DNA from: Candidatus Hodarchaeota archaeon | GTDB lineage: Archaea > Asgardarchaeota > Heimdallarchaeia > Hodarchaeales > Hodarchaeaceae | Length of the DNA stretch: 5,839 bases | Assembly: GCA_016839665.1 (NCBI GenBank) | Contig: JAEOTU010000121.1 | Location: 1-5,839, forward strand | Direction: 5' to 3' | Shown: piece after piece, positions 5,200-5,839 of the stretch | Position numbering within the stretch: position 1 is the stretch's first letter | How the letters are laid out: each line of letters opens with the position of its first letter | Translations under genes and position numbers: made by a program | The notes under the pieces: generated by a model | Seen by the model: the letters and a program-made list of their open reading frames with translations, nothing else | What the model was told of the DNA's origin: nothing | The model's database searches: none

Positions 5200-5839
5200 A
5201 TGCAATTTGAATTTCTTCACACTCCCCGAATTCTTTTTGGCCCAAAACAGTTTCAAAACATTGGATCTCTTGTGATGGAGTTTGGATCACGATTATTGGT
5301 GGTTGCGAGTGGTAGTGCATTAGACTCCCCCGAAACGAGAGAAGCTCTGACAGTTTCAATATCGAAACTTGATTTTGAGTTTGATACCTTTTTAATTAAA
5401 GGAGAACCCACTATTGAAATTATTGATCTTGGTGTTCAGAGAGCTGAGGATTTCAAACCAGATGTGGTTTTGGGACTGGGTGGGGGTAGCGCTATTGATG
5501 CTTCAAAGGCTATTGCTGGGATATCTACCAACGGGGGGTCAGCAAGAGACTATATGGAAGTAATAGGAAAAGGGTCAGTAATAACTCAACCATCATTACC
5601 AATCATTGCTGTCCCAACCACTGCTGGAACAGGAAGTGAAGTAACAAAAAACGCAGTAATCTTAGCAAAAAAAGAGAAGTTTAAAGCTAGTATACGTAGT
5701 CCTCATCTAGTCCCTAAAATTGCAATTGTTGATCCGAGGTTAATGGTAACAGTTCCACCTTCTGTTACTGCAACCTGTGGAATGGATGCGTTAACTCAAC
5801 TGATTGAAGCTTATACATCTAACAAATCTCAACCTCTGA
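5200..5839 (+). CDS. Iron-containing alcohol dehydrogenase family protein, N-terminal part (partial)
   Basis: The gene is open from ATG 5200 to the window edge, giving 213 of probably about 380-400 residues. It shows the group III metal-dependent dehydrogenase layout. The start is PRILFGP (9-15), then the NAD(P)-binding GLGGGSAID (92-100). The phosphate/ribose-side motif PTTAGTGSEVT (139-149) follows, then IVDPRL (177-181) and the first metal-binding segment GMDALTQLIE (194-203). These enzymes oxidise alcohols or reduce aldehydes and ketones in the cytosol. D196 matches the first metal ligand, but the following ligand, His in DALTH of FucO-like enzymes, is Gln200 here. The remaining two His ligands would lie beyond the window. 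The substrate is unknown; the tight link to the LsrG-like gene suggests a shared carbonyl pathway. A glycerol dehydrogenase or similar family relative is less likely given the motifs. Confidence 0.9.
   Translation, partial: MQFEFLHTPRILFGPKQFQNIGSLVMEFGSRLLVVASGSALDSPETREALTVSISKLDFEFDTFLIKGEPTIEIIDLGVQRAEDFKPDVVLGLGGGSAIDASKAIAGISTNGGSARDYMEVIGKGSVITQPSLPIIAVPTTAGTGSEVTKNAVILAKKEKFKASIRSPHLVPKIAIVDPRLMVTVPPSVTATCGMDALTQLIEAYTSNKSQPL

Noticed and set aside
5138..5359. Minus-strand open frame of 73 residues
   Set aside because: It lies antisense across the junction of the LsrG-like and dehydrogenase genes, both strongly supported on the plus strand.

Overview
The window reads as ordinary metabolic and housekeeping DNA from an AT-rich archaeon. 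The evidence is a tryptophanyl-tRNA synthetase (TrpRS) of the archaeal/eukaryotic type, A/T-rich TATA-like boxes upstream of several genes, a TrmB-like winged-helix regulator, a mix of Shine-Dalgarno (SD) and possibly leaderless starts, and some GTG/TTG starts. The TrpRS looks very close to the eukaryotic cytosolic enzyme over its whole length. That fits an Asgard (e.g. Heimdallarchaeia-like) source, but this is an inference from remembered sequences and was not tested with a tree.

Layout, left to right: (1) 1-169, minus strand, the N-terminal 56 residues of an Old Yellow Enzyme-family flavin oxidoreductase, running off the left edge. (2) 170-315, a divergent intergenic region with a 12-bp palindrome close to the flavin-enzyme start. 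(3) 316-1392, plus, an extended short-chain dehydrogenase/reductase (SDR) of the NAD-dependent epimerase class. (4) 1536-2285, plus, a crotonase-fold protein whose active site resembles a delta3,delta2-enoyl-CoA isomerase. (5) 2282-2761, minus, a C_GCAxxG_C_C putative redox protein, whose stop codon overlaps the crotonase stop by 4 bp. (6) 2762-2990, a divergent promoter region. (7) 2991-4127, plus, TrpRS. (8) 4255-4806, plus, a winged-helix regulator with an unusual insertion and an unclear start. (9) 4873-5190 and 5200-5839, plus, a tight pair: an LsrG-like antibiotic-biosynthesis-monooxygenase (ABM)-fold protein, then an iron-containing alcohol dehydrogenase running off the right edge.

Functionally, the left third (flavin reductase, SDR, enoyl-CoA isomerase) could serve acyl-CoA or unsaturated fatty acid metabolism. 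The right end looks like a two-gene carbonyl-handling operon, possibly controlled by the regulator just upstream. No transposon, CRISPR array, tRNA, rRNA or phage gene was seen. No clearly new multi-gene system is evident. The best lead is the LsrG-like/Fe-dependent dehydrogenase pair with its adjacent regulator; the most striking non-coding structure is a perfect 10-bp stem-loop inside the TrpRS gene.
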